A stretch of 64,000 nucleotides of DNA. Source: Prosthecobacter debontii. Lineage in GTDB: Bacteria; Verrucomicrobiota; Verrucomicrobiia; Verrucomicrobiales; Verrucomicrobiaceae. The position numbers and the translations under genes were made by a program. The notes below the pieces were generated by a model that worked only from the letters and a program-made list of their open reading frames with translations, had not been told where the DNA came from and did not search any database. Below, one piece after another: positions 11,801-19,739 of the stretch; within the stretch, counting starts at the first letter, position 1; the number at the start of each line of letters is the position of its first letter. The stretch is taken from NCBI RefSeq assembly GCF_900167535.1, contig NZ_FUYE01000001.1, positions 124,001 through 188,000 on the forward strand. The letters run 5' to 3'.

Positions 11801-12453
11801 GCGACTACGTGCTTGCTTACTCGATGGGACTTGATTCGGTCGCGGATCTGAAGCGTCATCACATGCAGTTCAGCATGGTGAATAAACGCCCCGAACTCTC
11901 GAACCTGGGACCGCTGGCTGCCGCGGATCTTCATTGGACGGTGCAGGCATCCCCCGACAAAACGTTGTGGAGTGATGTCAGTTCCACCTTCACTCGGGTG
12001 CAAGACACCTCAGGCGTGCGCTTGGTCGGTCCAGCCAAAGGAGCGAATGAAAAGAAAAAATACTATCGTCTCAGCATGACCGTGGATTCAGCCCAGGTGC
12101 TGGAAACGAACATTTCTAGCTTGGGAGCTACCCGCTACGGGATGCGCGGAAACGCGGCTTGGACCGCGGATGAATCCTCTGGTGATTTGGTCAGTTCGGG
12201 AAGTAGCGCGGGGGACATCAGTCTTCTGATGGTAGAGATCCAGACTCCTCGTGCACTCGACTTTGAGATGGCCATCCCAGGTGCTGGAGCTAAAGATTCC
12301 CTGGCCTTTTATGTGGACGGTGTGCTACAGACCAAGACGACGGGAGCCTCGACGAGAGTGCAGCGCACCTTCTCCACGCCGGGGACCCGTCTCCTCATGT
12401 GGGAATTTACACGCGGCACTGGCAATGCGTTGATTCGAAATCTTGCTCCGTGA
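8869..12453 (+). CDS. RTX / Calx-beta surface or secreted protein
   Basis: The 1194-residue protein begins on the base after the giant gene's stop (TAA then ATG), which suggests translational coupling. A second ATG at 8908 gives a cleaner signal peptide (MRTLFAFL..., ending near VQA-Q) and could be the true start. Domains in order: a calcium-type loop region DPDGDGWSNLQEF near 176-222, a cadherin-like part at about 225-325, a LamG-like part at about 340-560, and RTX nonapeptides at about 581-610 (GGPGDD, GGGGDD, GGAGSD) running into a serralysin-type DTFVFG...ITDFD segment. Two Calx-beta-like repeats follow (about 715-840 and 840-945), then a C-terminal beta domain. RTX repeats bind calcium and are typical of type I secretion substrates, though here they are internal. 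The combination of Sec-type signal and RTX repeats is odd. Probable extracellular adhesin or matrix protein. Confidence 0.85.
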   Translation: MNSRSNFLHQRYPMRTLFAFLTAFICGFLATPQVVQAQGFTESDAVFFGEVRKASGGQTFLLQSGQLKITFVNQTDSVNRVTLTTDLRPTGNGDHKPYSYALKVPLAYLPEAGRMQEFLSINTLATKFKVEQITIDGVPATLPDGSSEFYVLNFASRASQYRLDLLVAGESNSTANDGIPDWWKRLYGLPINANVANEDPDGDGWSNLQEFLRGGDPTKSNRSPQMVTSEFLVPESGEAGVYMQFLDSDTADTDVHVSVSGLQDSGFALKLDGVLLASGAAQNLSFADLKSGRLTVTHQNRLANEATVLVQWNDGGDDQFSGEVVVRAQTPSTEDGGESSLWLDGYDLPAAGSKITNWKDRSGRSRPAVQPSPEYQPVVAGHAADFSTNRSAHLFFQDISLPTGDHTVLTAYQAAASSDEAQTVLSSNRGFLQVAPTTQAISYPGAPVYQMDALAVRGYENTAGKVTTSIFRRQSNVMQNIYGLSYDGEVSSSTELEPVLPTLGAKRVAVPTGGTLTEAGLFGRIQEMLIFPTALPEQKLRGVNDYLQSKWSSAVIWNFSTELKNVTLAVGQGNYSRIIRGGFGTDNLSGGPGDDIISGGGGDDVLTGGAGSDTFVFGAVDVGRDIITDFDLVKDTVDVSALFWGLSGDARNYISVRQETVTVNGVPSLDSVLTVKRVDNSLLEIVLRQKVITTAQLIPLITEGRIRMGKLSIPTEVQLSLASATTPVDKSLNGSFKVNVTRSGVGVPAAMDVPVGFFQDGAEGRFVVEGASSSEGQRSVVSFARGETTKTLTVYPVQDLDVSGQSSLQVSVLPNYKYSINGTAVTQAITDNTKVWLEVAQPNAIATPAQSGRIMIHRTGSLVKSLVVDLKISGTAVNGTTMTKLPTSVTIPAGKDSFEMQVVARSAGLTGGPKVVAVQVAPRARYLLGNPHEGIVYIGNTAQDTEGVGFNRWLASAGIGADQTSGLIGLSVAPNRLRDYVLAYSMGLDSVADLKRHHMQFSMVNKRPELSNLGPLAAADLHWTVQASPDKTLWSDVSSTFTRVQDTSGVRLVGPAKGANEKKKYYRLSMTVDSAQVLETNISSLGATRYGMRGNAAWTADESSGDLVSSGSSAGDISLLMVEIQTPRALDFEMAIPGAGAKDSLAFYVDGVLQTKTTGASTRVQRTFSTPGTRLLMWEFTRGTGNALIRNLAP

Positions 12454-12499
12454 GATTTAACGGCCAAGGATAGCGGCTATCATTCGCTAACCGCCCTCC

Positions 12500-13462
12500 A
12501 TGCTCTTCCGCTTACCATCCACTTCACGGTTTCGCCTTCAGACCTGCCATTGGCTCATCCTGGCGTTGATGTTCGGGTTGACCGCCTGTGATCAAAAATC
12601 GGAGAAAGCCGAAACCGGCAGCGCAAGGGAAGGGGAGCAGGCGCTCGTAAAGGTCGGTTCTATCTCGATTTTCGAGTCGGACCTTGCTCTGCACTTGAAG
12701 GAGAAAGGTATCCTTCGTGCCGATGAGGACATTCGGCTGGAGGCCCTTCGTCAGCTCACCTCGCGTGCACAGCTCGTCCAGGCAGCCTTGGATGCGAAGC
12801 TGGATCAAGACCCCGTGGTTCGTGCTGAGTTCGCTCGGATTCTTTCCACTCAATACAAAGAGCACGCGCTTTTCCCGCAACTCAAGAGCATCGCTCCGCC
12901 TCTGCCTGAGGCACGTTTACGCGAGTTATATCAGGCGAACGAATCCCGCTACAGATCCAATGAAAAACGGCAGGCCGCCGTGCTTTGGTTGAATGCTGGA
13001 AAAGACGTAAATCGTCAAAAGCAGTATGAAGAAAAACTTGCGGCAGCACGTGAGTGGTTCTTCAAAAATAGCGATCTCGAAAAACATCCTGAGCAGGGTT
13101 TTTCCATGCTCGGTATCGATTATTCAGAGCATCAATCCAGTCGTTACAAGGGCGGTATCGTTGGATGGATGGAGCGTGAGGGTGGCATGGATGGCTGGAC
13201 GAAAGCCGTTGCAGAAATCGTCTTCTCTCTCAAAAATCCGGGGGATGTCAGCGGAGTGATTGTGAGAGATGAAGGCGTCTTCTTGGTTCGTTACCTTGCC
13301 ATGGAGCCCGCCGTTCTTCGTCCTTTCGAATCTGTGTCAGATGAGCTTGAAAAAGCCGAGATCAAACGTCTGCGAGATGAAGCCGAGGCTAGTTTTATGA
13401 AGGCTTTGGCCGACAAGTATCCGAGTCAAAAGCTCAGTTCGGCTACTCAGGAAAGCCAGTGA
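12500..13462 (+). CDS. Parvulin-type peptidylprolyl isomerase lipoprotein
   Basis: The 320-residue protein has a lipoprotein signal with lipobox LTAC (Cys30), so it should be anchored in a membrane facing the periplasm. The mature part has a SurA/PrsA-like helical N-domain (about 45-150) and a parvulin-like region (about 150-280) including SRYKGGIVGW and DVSGVIVRDEGVFLVRY. Parvulins speed cis/trans proline isomerisation and help outer-membrane or secreted proteins fold. It lies 46 bases after the RTX gene on the same strand, so a chaperone role for the two large upstream proteins is plausible but inferred. No Shine-Dalgarno is seen. It is followed by a convergent LysR gene. Confidence 0.8.
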   Translation: MLFRLPSTSRFRLQTCHWLILALMFGLTACDQKSEKAETGSAREGEQALVKVGSISIFESDLALHLKEKGILRADEDIRLEALRQLTSRAQLVQAALDAKLDQDPVVRAEFARILSTQYKEHALFPQLKSIAPPLPEARLRELYQANESRYRSNEKRQAAVLWLNAGKDVNRQKQYEEKLAAAREWFFKNSDLEKHPEQGFSMLGIDYSEHQSSRYKGGIVGWMEREGGMDGWTKAVAEIVFSLKNPGDVSGVIVRDEGVFLVRYLAMEPAVLRPFESVSDELEKAEIKRLRDEAEASFMKALADKYPSQKLSSATQESQ

Positions 13463-13573
13463 TAAGAGCCTTGGGAAAGATGGCTGAACCCCGTGAATGC
13501 TCCTGGTTTTGATGAAATCAAAATTCGTCAATACATACCAGCTAACAATGAATAGCTTCTCTTAGATGGGCTG

Positions 13574-14476
13574 TTACTTGAACAGCTTCTTCGCTTCGGT
13601 GGTCATGATGGGCAGTGCAGGATGAGCGAGATTGCGGTCCAAGGTGATGAGATAGCAGGGGAATCCGCAATCCACGGGTTGCCCGATGGCTTGCAGGCCA
13701 TACCGCTCAGCGGCCTCCTGCAATAGAGTCGCCGTCACTGGGGTAATGCCGAGACCATCTGCGGCGGCGGTTTTCATTAAAGCGGCGTCATCGAATTCGG
13801 CGACGAGGTGGGGATGAAGTTGAGTGGCTTCAAACCAGCGGTCAAGTTCATGCCGCCAAGCGGTGCGCCCCGAAGGGAGAAGCATAGGGGCCTCATGCAA
13901 GGATGACGGAAAGTGGCGGTGAAACTTTTTAGCCAATGCAGGAACTGCGCAGAAATGCACCTGAGGATGCCCCAAGAGACGGCTGTAAGCTCTGACCGCA
14001 TGAGAACTGGAAGCTGCTTCGTCAGATAAAATAACGTCTAGCCTCCCTGAAGCTAGATCTCCAAGGAGTTCCTGAGAATGTCCCTCTGAACAAGAAAGCT
14101 GTAGATTGGGGAAAGCCTGGACCATCGGGTTCATCAACCGCCAAGCCACTAGCTTGGGAAGGGAATCGGTAATCCCGATGTTTAGCCGCAGGGTTCGTGC
14201 CTCGCTGTGACTCTGGAGAGACTGGAGTAACTCGGCTCCCAAGGAAAAGATTTCGTCAGAGCGTTCCATGACGAGGCGGCCTGCCGCAGTCAGTTTCAGC
14301 CTGCGGCCAGTTCGATCAAAGAGTGACTGGGCGAAGGTTTGCTCCAGAGCCTTGATTTGGGTACTGATGGTGGGCTGCGACAAATGCAGCTTGGTGGCAG
14401 CCGCCCGCAAGCTGCCTGCCCGTGCGACCTCCCAGAAAAGCCGCAAGTGGTGATAATTGAGATCCGCAGGATTCAC
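13574..14476 (-). CDS. LysR-family transcriptional regulator (NhaR-like)
   Basis: This 300-residue protein has the LysR layout: an N-terminal winged helix-turn-helix (about 6-65, with SLRAAATKLHLSQPTISTQI) and a periplasmic-binding-protein-like effector domain (about 90-295). The opening LNYHHLRLFWEVARAGSL resembles NhaR-type regulators more than most LysR proteins. The start is GTG at 14476. It is transcribed away from the ABC/HlyD/TolC operon, the classic arrangement for a LysR protein controlling its neighbour, and the 96-base gap holds two inverted repeats. The effector is unknown; the NhaR resemblance would suggest sodium or pH but this is weak. Confidence 0.9.
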   Translation of the reverse strand: MNPADLNYHHLRLFWEVARAGSLRAAATKLHLSQPTISTQIKALEQTFAQSLFDRTGRRLKLTAAGRLVMERSDEIFSLGAELLQSLQSHSEARTLRLNIGITDSLPKLVAWRLMNPMVQAFPNLQLSCSEGHSQELLGDLASGRLDVILSDEAASSSHAVRAYSRLLGHPQVHFCAVPALAKKFHRHFPSSLHEAPMLLPSGRTAWRHELDRWFEATQLHPHLVAEFDDAALMKTAAADGLGITPVTATLLQEAAERYGLQAIGQPVDCGFPCYLITLDRNLAHPALPIMTTEAKKLFK

Positions 14477-14480
14477 TTGA

Positions 14481-14516
14481 TTAGATTTTATCTAAAAAAC
14501 GATTCGAAACATCGAA
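14481..14516. promoter_or_regulatory. Candidate LysR operator: two inverted repeats
   Basis: Between the divergent lysR and ABC genes are TTAGAT-TTT-ATCTAA (14481-14495), which fits the T-N11-A LysR box form, and TTCGA-AACA-TCGAA (14503-14516). The centres are about 21 bases apart, roughly two helical turns, as expected for LysR recognition and activation sites. This is seen directly as sequence symmetry; binding is inferred. Confidence 0.45.
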
Positions 14517-14517
14517 A

Positions 14518-14545
14518 TTGTCAAACAACCTGCCAATAGTAAATT
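14518..14545 (+). promoter_or_regulatory. Possible sigma70-type promoter for the ABC/HlyD/TolC operon
   Basis: TTGTCA (14518-14523) and TAAATT (14540-14545) are separated by 16 bases and sit 27 bases before the ABC start codon, directly after the inverted repeats. A TATCTA at 14551 is an alternative -10. Weak consensus match. Confidence 0.3.
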
Positions 14546-14572
14546 CGTCCTATCTAGACTACCCCTCGACGC

Positions 14573-16762
14573 ATGTCCGCCACCCCCTTTGCCATTTCCA
14601 TTCCGCTGCTGGCTAGGCTCGCTGCGATCACGGGTTGTGAATTTGATCCCCAACGTGCGGATACGGCTGTTAGAAACGCCATGAGGGTCGATACAGAGCC
14701 ACTTGCCCTTCTAGCAAGGGCTGCTGCGGAGGTTCACATGCAGGTTTCACCTGCGCGGATGCCCTTGGCGGAACTGTTGTGGCATGCCAATCACGAGGCA
14801 CCAGTGGTGTTATGGTCTGAACCAGAAAATCGCTGGTTCATCATCACATTTACGGGATGGTTCAGTCTGCGTGTGGCGGATCAAGAACATCTCTTCCAGC
14901 ACAGCACGCTATCGAGAGCGGAATTAGTGAGGAAGCTGGGGTTAAAGACGGCCAATGATACCGTAGAGGGAGGCATCGTTCACGCAGAACGACTGGCCCA
15001 GGGGATGAGTGCCCGTAAACTGATGGGGCAGTCGGACCATGGTAAAGGCCACGGCATTGGGCACGATCATCACCATCCTGAGATCTCGCCTGCAAAGCGT
15101 TTTTTGAGACTGCTGAAAGCGGAGCGGCAAGACATCTTCACCCTTTTGGTCTTTTCGTTCTTCTCGGGCATCCTGTATCTGGCTGCACCGCTGGCTGTCG
15201 ATACGGTGGTCAGTAGCTTAGCTTTCGGCGGACAATCTCAGCCTTACATCCAAGCGCTGGCTTTTGTCGTTTTAGCACTGTTCGCAGCTCTGTCACTACA
15301 GGCGATCGTGAGCGGCTTTCAGTATTATGTGTCGGACATCATTCAGCGTCGTATTTTCGTCCGCACGGCTTCGGATCTGTCTTACCGCCTCCCACGAGTC
15401 AAAGCGGAGGCCTTGGATGAAGTGCATGCGCCTGAATTGGTGAACCGATTCCTCGATGTGGTCACGGCTCAGAAAAGCACGGCCCTCTTGTTGCTGGATG
15501 GGGTGAACCTCGTATTTGGAAGCCTGATCGGGATGGTCTTGCTGGCCTTGTATCATCCGCTGATGCTGGCTTTCGTCGTGGTGCTGCTGGTATTGATTGC
15601 CGTCAGCATGTGGCTTCTTGGAAAGGGCGCGGTCAGCACAAGCATTGCGGAGTCTCGTGTGAAGTATGATGTGGTGAACTGGTTTGAGGAGATTGCAGCC
15701 TTTCCGTTCGTCTTTAAAGGCCCGGGTGGCTATCAGATGGCCTATGAGCGTGCCAATCAGCTCGCGACTCAATACTTGCAGTGCCGCTCCAAACATTTCC
15801 GAGTGGTCATGCGTCAGATCATTGCGTTGCTGGCTCTCTCGGTCTTCGCTGCGGCCATTCTTCTGATTCTCGGGGGCTGGCTGGTCATCAGTCAGCAGAT
15901 GACTCTAGGTCAGCTTGTAGCGAGTGAGCTCATCATGGCCTCGATCGTCGTAGCCATGGCGAAGATGGGAAAAAAGCTGGAAGCTTGGTATGATGCCATG
16001 GCAGCGATGGACAAGCTGGGGCACATTTTCGATCTCGAAACGGAACGGGAAGATGGTGAACAACCGGCTCCGCGAAAAGAGGGGGTAGAGGTAACCGCGA
16101 GTTCGCTCTCGTTTGGTTACCATGAACCTTTGTTTCAAGATTTGTCTTTCACGGTGAAGCCAGGCACTCACGCGGTCATCGTGGGGCCCCATGGTTCAGG
16201 CACCAGCTCCATGTTGGATCTTTTGTTCGGACTGCGGCGTCCGACGGAGGGGCACGTCAGTATCGACGGGCTCGATCTCAGGAGCTGGTATCTGGAGGCG
16301 CTTCGTGAAAGTGTGATGCTACTCCGTCGTGATGAGATCGTGGATGGCACAGTCATTGAGAACCTACGTCTAGGAAGTATGCACGTGGGTTTGGACGAGA
16401 TTCGTGCGGCTTTGGAGAAGGTCGGTTTGCTCAGTGTTCTCTTGCGACGCCCCGAGGGGCTTAACCTGCGGTTAAAGATCGGCGGGGCTCCTCTCAGCAG
16501 CAATCAACGCACTCGCCTCCTTCTAGCTCGCGCTTTAGTGCAGCAGCCACGCCTTCTATTGATTGATGAGCTCTTCGATAGCTTGGACAAGGAGTCCTTT
16601 AATTCTCTCACGAAAGCGATTCTCGATCCAGACCTGCCTTGGACTGTGATTTTGGCCACCCGGGACCGTGATGTCACCGCGCAGTGTCAGCAAGTGATCG
16701 AGCTACGCCCTAACCATCCAAGAGATGATACGGGTCGGCTCTCTACCCATTCAGCTTCGTAA
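14573..16762 (+). CDS. Type I secretion-like ABC exporter with degenerate ATPase domain
   Basis: The 729-residue protein has the type I exporter layout: a cytoplasmic N-domain (about 1-140) resembling C39-like domains without a catalytic cysteine pattern, a His-rich linker (HGKGHGIGHDHHH near 158-171), a membrane domain (about 190-470) and a nucleotide-binding domain (about 505-729). The ATPase motifs are damaged. Walker A reads GPHGSGTS (538-545) with Thr544 where the essential lysine belongs. The signature is LSSNQ (641-645) instead of LSGGQ, the Q-loop glutamine is Arg, and the H-loop position is Thr696. Walker B Asp665 and Glu666 and the D-loop SLD survive. The frame is intact, so it is not a simple pseudogene. 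It may act as a non-hydrolysing or structural export component, or pair with an active subunit elsewhere. HlyD- and TolC-type genes follow at once. Confidence 0.85.
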   Translation: MSATPFAISIPLLARLAAITGCEFDPQRADTAVRNAMRVDTEPLALLARAAAEVHMQVSPARMPLAELLWHANHEAPVVLWSEPENRWFIITFTGWFSLRVADQEHLFQHSTLSRAELVRKLGLKTANDTVEGGIVHAERLAQGMSARKLMGQSDHGKGHGIGHDHHHPEISPAKRFLRLLKAERQDIFTLLVFSFFSGILYLAAPLAVDTVVSSLAFGGQSQPYIQALAFVVLALFAALSLQAIVSGFQYYVSDIIQRRIFVRTASDLSYRLPRVKAEALDEVHAPELVNRFLDVVTAQKSTALLLLDGVNLVFGSLIGMVLLALYHPLMLAFVVVLLVLIAVSMWLLGKGAVSTSIAESRVKYDVVNWFEEIAAFPFVFKGPGGYQMAYERANQLATQYLQCRSKHFRVVMRQIIALLALSVFAAAILLILGGWLVISQQMTLGQLVASELIMASIVVAMAKMGKKLEAWYDAMAAMDKLGHIFDLETEREDGEQPAPRKEGVEVTASSLSFGYHEPLFQDLSFTVKPGTHAVIVGPHGSGTSSMLDLLFGLRRPTEGHVSIDGLDLRSWYLEALRESVMLLRRDEIVDGTVIENLRLGSMHVGLDEIRAALEKVGLLSVLLRRPEGLNLRLKIGGAPLSSNQRTRLLLARALVQQPRLLLIDELFDSLDKESFNSLTKAILDPDLPWTVILATRDRDVTAQCQQVIELRPNHPRDDTGRLSTHSAS

Positions 16763-16771
16763 GCCCAAGCC

Positions 16772-18064
16772 ATGAACCGCTTCACCCGTTCTTCCATTCG
16801 GCCCTTGCCTGCTCTGAGCCTTGCTGGGTCTGTTAAGCTGACGCGTCTCTTCAGCCGCCTGCTGCTGACAGGATTCTTTGTGCTCTTAGTCGGACTCTTG
16901 TTCCTCCCTTGGCGTCAGTTTACCTCAGGCATGGGGCGCGTCATCGCGTTCGATCCCTTGGATCGCCGTATCAACATCGAAGCCCAGGTTTCAGGCCGCG
17001 TGAAACATCTGCATGTGGTCGAGGGGCAGCGTGTGAAAAAAGGCGATCTGATCGCCGAGATTCAAGACAACGATCCCAATTTGTTAGGCAATCTGAAGGC
17101 CCAACGTGAAGCCATTCAAAGTCGGCGTGAGTTTGCTGAAAGCAGAGTCGAGTCATTGATATCTCAAATCACCCAACAAGAGTTGGCCAAGTCTCAAGCG
17201 ATTGATGCCGCCGAACAGCGGGTGATGGCTGCCAAAATCGCTTCCGAAACGGCGATATTGAATTACGAGCGAACCAAAAACCTGTTCGAAAAGAAGCTGG
17301 AGTCACAGCGCAATTTTGAACTGGCAACGCTCCAGCGTGATTCTGCCTTGGCAGAACTGAAGTCAGCACAGGCGACATTTAAACGCACGAGCAATGAGTA
17401 TGATGCCACCATCGCTGCTACCCATGCTTCGAAGGGAACCGCACTCGGTGAGGTAGCCACCGCAGACCGCGACCTCTCTTCCATCGACATCCAGATCAAC
17501 CAAAACCTTCGACAGGTGGTGGAAGCTCCGCGCGATGGCATCGTCTTACAGGTCTCCGTCACCGACGGCACCTATCTACGTCCCGGATCACTCATTTGCG
17601 TGATCATTCCTGAAACTGATAGCCGTTATGTCGAGGTCTGGGTAAACGGTAATGACATGCCTCTCATTCAAACGCGTAAAACAGAAAACGGTGTGGTGAC
17701 CCCTGGCAGTCAGGTGCGCATCGCGTTTGAAGGCTGGCCCGCCGTGCAAATGATCGGCTGGCCTCAACTTGCCATTGGCACCTTCAATGGAGAGGTCGTC
17801 TTTGTGGATGCGACGGATAATGGCTTGGGCAAATTCCGGGTGGTCATTGGCCCCAGTGTCGATGAAGTGGATCGCGGAGATGGGAAGGGAAAGGTCAAGG
17901 TCGGCTGGCCGGACAAGGACCGCTGGTTGCGGCAGGGGGCACGAGCCAATGCCTGGGTTCTGCTCAATGAAGTGCCGTTGTGGTTCGAGCTGTGGCGTCA
18001 AATCAATGGCTTCCCGCCTCTTCAGCCGAACCAAGGAGAAAAAATTGATCCTACCTTAAAATAA
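16772..18064 (+). CDS. HlyD-family membrane fusion (adaptor) protein
   Basis: The 430-residue protein has one N-terminal membrane helix (about 30-48), a lipoyl/barrel-sandwich half motif (EAQVSGRVKHLHVVEGQRVKKGDLI region, about 71-95), a long coiled coil (about 105-240), and the second lipoyl half (VEAPRDGIVLQVSVTDG, about 250-266). A C-terminal beta-barrel region with a charged GDGKGKVKVGW loop follows. Adaptors of this type bridge an inner-membrane exporter to a TolC channel. It starts 9 bases after the ABC gene, and its TAA overlaps the ATG of the next gene by one base, so the three genes form one operon. Confidence 0.9.
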   Translation: MNRFTRSSIRPLPALSLAGSVKLTRLFSRLLLTGFFVLLVGLLFLPWRQFTSGMGRVIAFDPLDRRINIEAQVSGRVKHLHVVEGQRVKKGDLIAEIQDNDPNLLGNLKAQREAIQSRREFAESRVESLISQITQQELAKSQAIDAAEQRVMAAKIASETAILNYERTKNLFEKKLESQRNFELATLQRDSALAELKSAQATFKRTSNEYDATIAATHASKGTALGEVATADRDLSSIDIQINQNLRQVVEAPRDGIVLQVSVTDGTYLRPGSLICVIIPETDSRYVEVWVNGNDMPLIQTRKTENGVVTPGSQVRIAFEGWPAVQMIGWPQLAIGTFNGEVVFVDATDNGLGKFRVVIGPSVDEVDRGDGKGKVKVGWPDKDRWLRQGARANAWVLLNEVPLWFELWRQINGFPPLQPNQGEKIDPTLK

Positions 18065-19515
18065 TGAGATCTCTGACGCCTCTTGATCGACTGCAAGCGC
18101 TTCTCTGCCTGATCCTCTTAACTGCCGTCACGGCCTATGGCGCGAGCCGAGAGAAGGCTCAACCTCTCTTGCTGTCAGAAGTTTTAGCTTCCGTTCAGAC
18201 TCAGTATCCACCTTACCTAGCGGCCTTGATTGAGCAAGACATCGCCAACGGGCGGGTGCGTCAGGCGCAGGGGGCTTTCGATTTGAATTTAACTGCGGGA
18301 GGTAATCTGACCCTGGCGGGCTATTACGATGGTCACACCGGCTACGCCATGCTCGAACAGCCGTTGCCTTTTTGGGGTGGCAGTATCTACGGCGGGTATC
18401 GCCTCAGCAGCGGCTATTTGCCCAACTACAATAAAGACCGCACAGGCAGCGATGGGGAGAGTATCTTGGGCTTTAGCATACCGCTGCTGCGAGGCGGAAC
18501 GATTGATAGTCGTCGAGCCAATCTCTGGAAGGCGCAAATCGATCAGGAATTGGCCGACCCCTTGATCCGACGCCAATACCTGGATTTTGTGAGAGCGGCG
18601 AGTGTGAGTTATTACAATTGGCTAGCCGCAGGCCAGCGCCTGGCCTTGCATGAGAGTTTGCTGCAGTTGGCGAAGGATCGCGATAGTGCGATTGCTGAGC
18701 AAGTCTCCAAGGGAGCCTCAGCTCCTATCGTGCAGGTGGATAATCAGCGCCTCGTCGTCAGTCGAGAAATCGCTTTGGTGCAGGCGCAACGTCGTTTTGA
18801 GGCGGCCTCCATTGAGCTCTCCTTATTTTATCGAACAGCTTCTCAGGCGGAGCCGATTTTAGCCAAGCGTGACCGACTGCCGAAGAGCTTTCCGGCTCAT
18901 GAAAAGCTGGATGATAACAAACTGACATCCGACATCGCAAAGGCAGCCATCTTTAGGCCGGAGATGCGCCGTATGGAGTTGCTGATCGAGAAGAGCCTCG
19001 TGGATCTTAAGCTGGCCAAAAACAACATGCTGCCGCAGTTGAATGCAGGCATTGAGGCTGGACAGTTCATGGGAGAAAACCGCCCGAAGGATCTTGAGCA
19101 CAATGAGATTCAGGCCAAAATCGAGTTCAAGCTGCCCCTGCAACGACGGGAGGCTCAGGGAAGCATCGCCGCTACTGAGGCACTTTTGCAGCGATTGGAG
19201 CAGGATCGCAAGTTCGCAAGGGATCGAATCGCTGCTGATGTGAGGGACAGCTACAGTGCCGTAGCTGCCACCGAGGGTATCCTCATGCAAACCCGTCGAA
19301 ATATGGAGCTTTCACGCCAACTCGAGGCGGCTGAGCAGGAGCGTTTGAAAGAAGGTGCTACGGACTTGCTCGCCTTGCAGATTCGCGAGCAAGCCGCCTT
19401 CGATGCCCAGGTGCTCGAGGTCGAAGCCCAGGCAGAATATTTTCGTGCACTGGCAAACTACAAGGCGGCGGTTGCCGCAGATTTACCTCCATCAGTGAAT
19501 CGGGGAAGCAAATAA
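18064..19515 (+). CDS. TolC-family outer-membrane channel protein
   Basis: The 483-residue protein has an N-terminal signal peptide (hydrophobic segment ALLCLILLTAVTAYG) and the two helical-barrel halves of outer-membrane efflux proteins (about 35-250 and 290-475), rich in Gln, Glu and Ala. The motifs IEQDIANGRVRQAQGAFD and LRGGTIDSRRANLWKAQID resemble TolC/NodT-type proteins. It would form the periplasmic tunnel and outer-membrane pore for the exporter encoded upstream. It is the last gene of the operon: a stem-loop with a T run lies about 20 bases after the stop. Confidence 0.9.
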   Translation: MRSLTPLDRLQALLCLILLTAVTAYGASREKAQPLLLSEVLASVQTQYPPYLAALIEQDIANGRVRQAQGAFDLNLTAGGNLTLAGYYDGHTGYAMLEQPLPFWGGSIYGGYRLSSGYLPNYNKDRTGSDGESILGFSIPLLRGGTIDSRRANLWKAQIDQELADPLIRRQYLDFVRAASVSYYNWLAAGQRLALHESLLQLAKDRDSAIAEQVSKGASAPIVQVDNQRLVVSREIALVQAQRRFEAASIELSLFYRTASQAEPILAKRDRLPKSFPAHEKLDDNKLTSDIAKAAIFRPEMRRMELLIEKSLVDLKLAKNNMLPQLNAGIEAGQFMGENRPKDLEHNEIQAKIEFKLPLQRREAQGSIAATEALLQRLEQDRKFARDRIAADVRDSYSAVAATEGILMQTRRNMELSRQLEAAEQERLKEGATDLLALQIREQAAFDAQVLEVEAQAEYFRALANYKAAVAADLPPSVNRGSK

Positions 19516-19533
19516 AGTAGGCGTTAGGATCAA

Positions 19534-19576
19534 GCGTAAGTGCGGGCCAAACAGGCTGCGCATTTACGCTTTTTTT
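19534..19576 (+). terminator. Rho-independent terminator after the TolC gene
   Basis: An 11-base stem (GCGTAAGTGCG at 19534-19544 with CGCATTTACGC at 19559-19569, one G-T pair) encloses a 14-base loop and is followed by seven Ts. It separates the secretion operon from kdp. Its right arm and T run overlap the KdpE-like repeat. Confidence 0.75.
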
Positions 19577-19580
19577 ACGC
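19563..19580 (+). promoter_or_regulatory. Candidate KdpE operator (TTTACGC direct repeat)
   Basis: TTTACGC occurs at 19563-19569 and again at 19574-19580, an 11-base period that suits tandem OmpR/KdpE-family half-sites. The T-rich block resembles the E. coli KdpE site as I remember it (TTTATAC, T run, TTTACAC). It lies about 160 bases before kdpF. Overlap with the terminator means one or both roles are possible. The rest of the gap to 19739 shows no clear promoter. Confidence 0.4.
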
Positions 19581-19739
19581 TTACGGCCCCAGCGTTAACT
19601 CACAGCTTTGAAGTTTCTGCGGGAGACTTGGAATGCGATGAATCTTCCAAATCTTCTCTCTCCGTGGAGTTCAGCGGCACCTGAAGCCTCTGAACCTCAT
19701 GACGTATTTCAGGGCATAAACCTAAATTCCCTCTAACCG

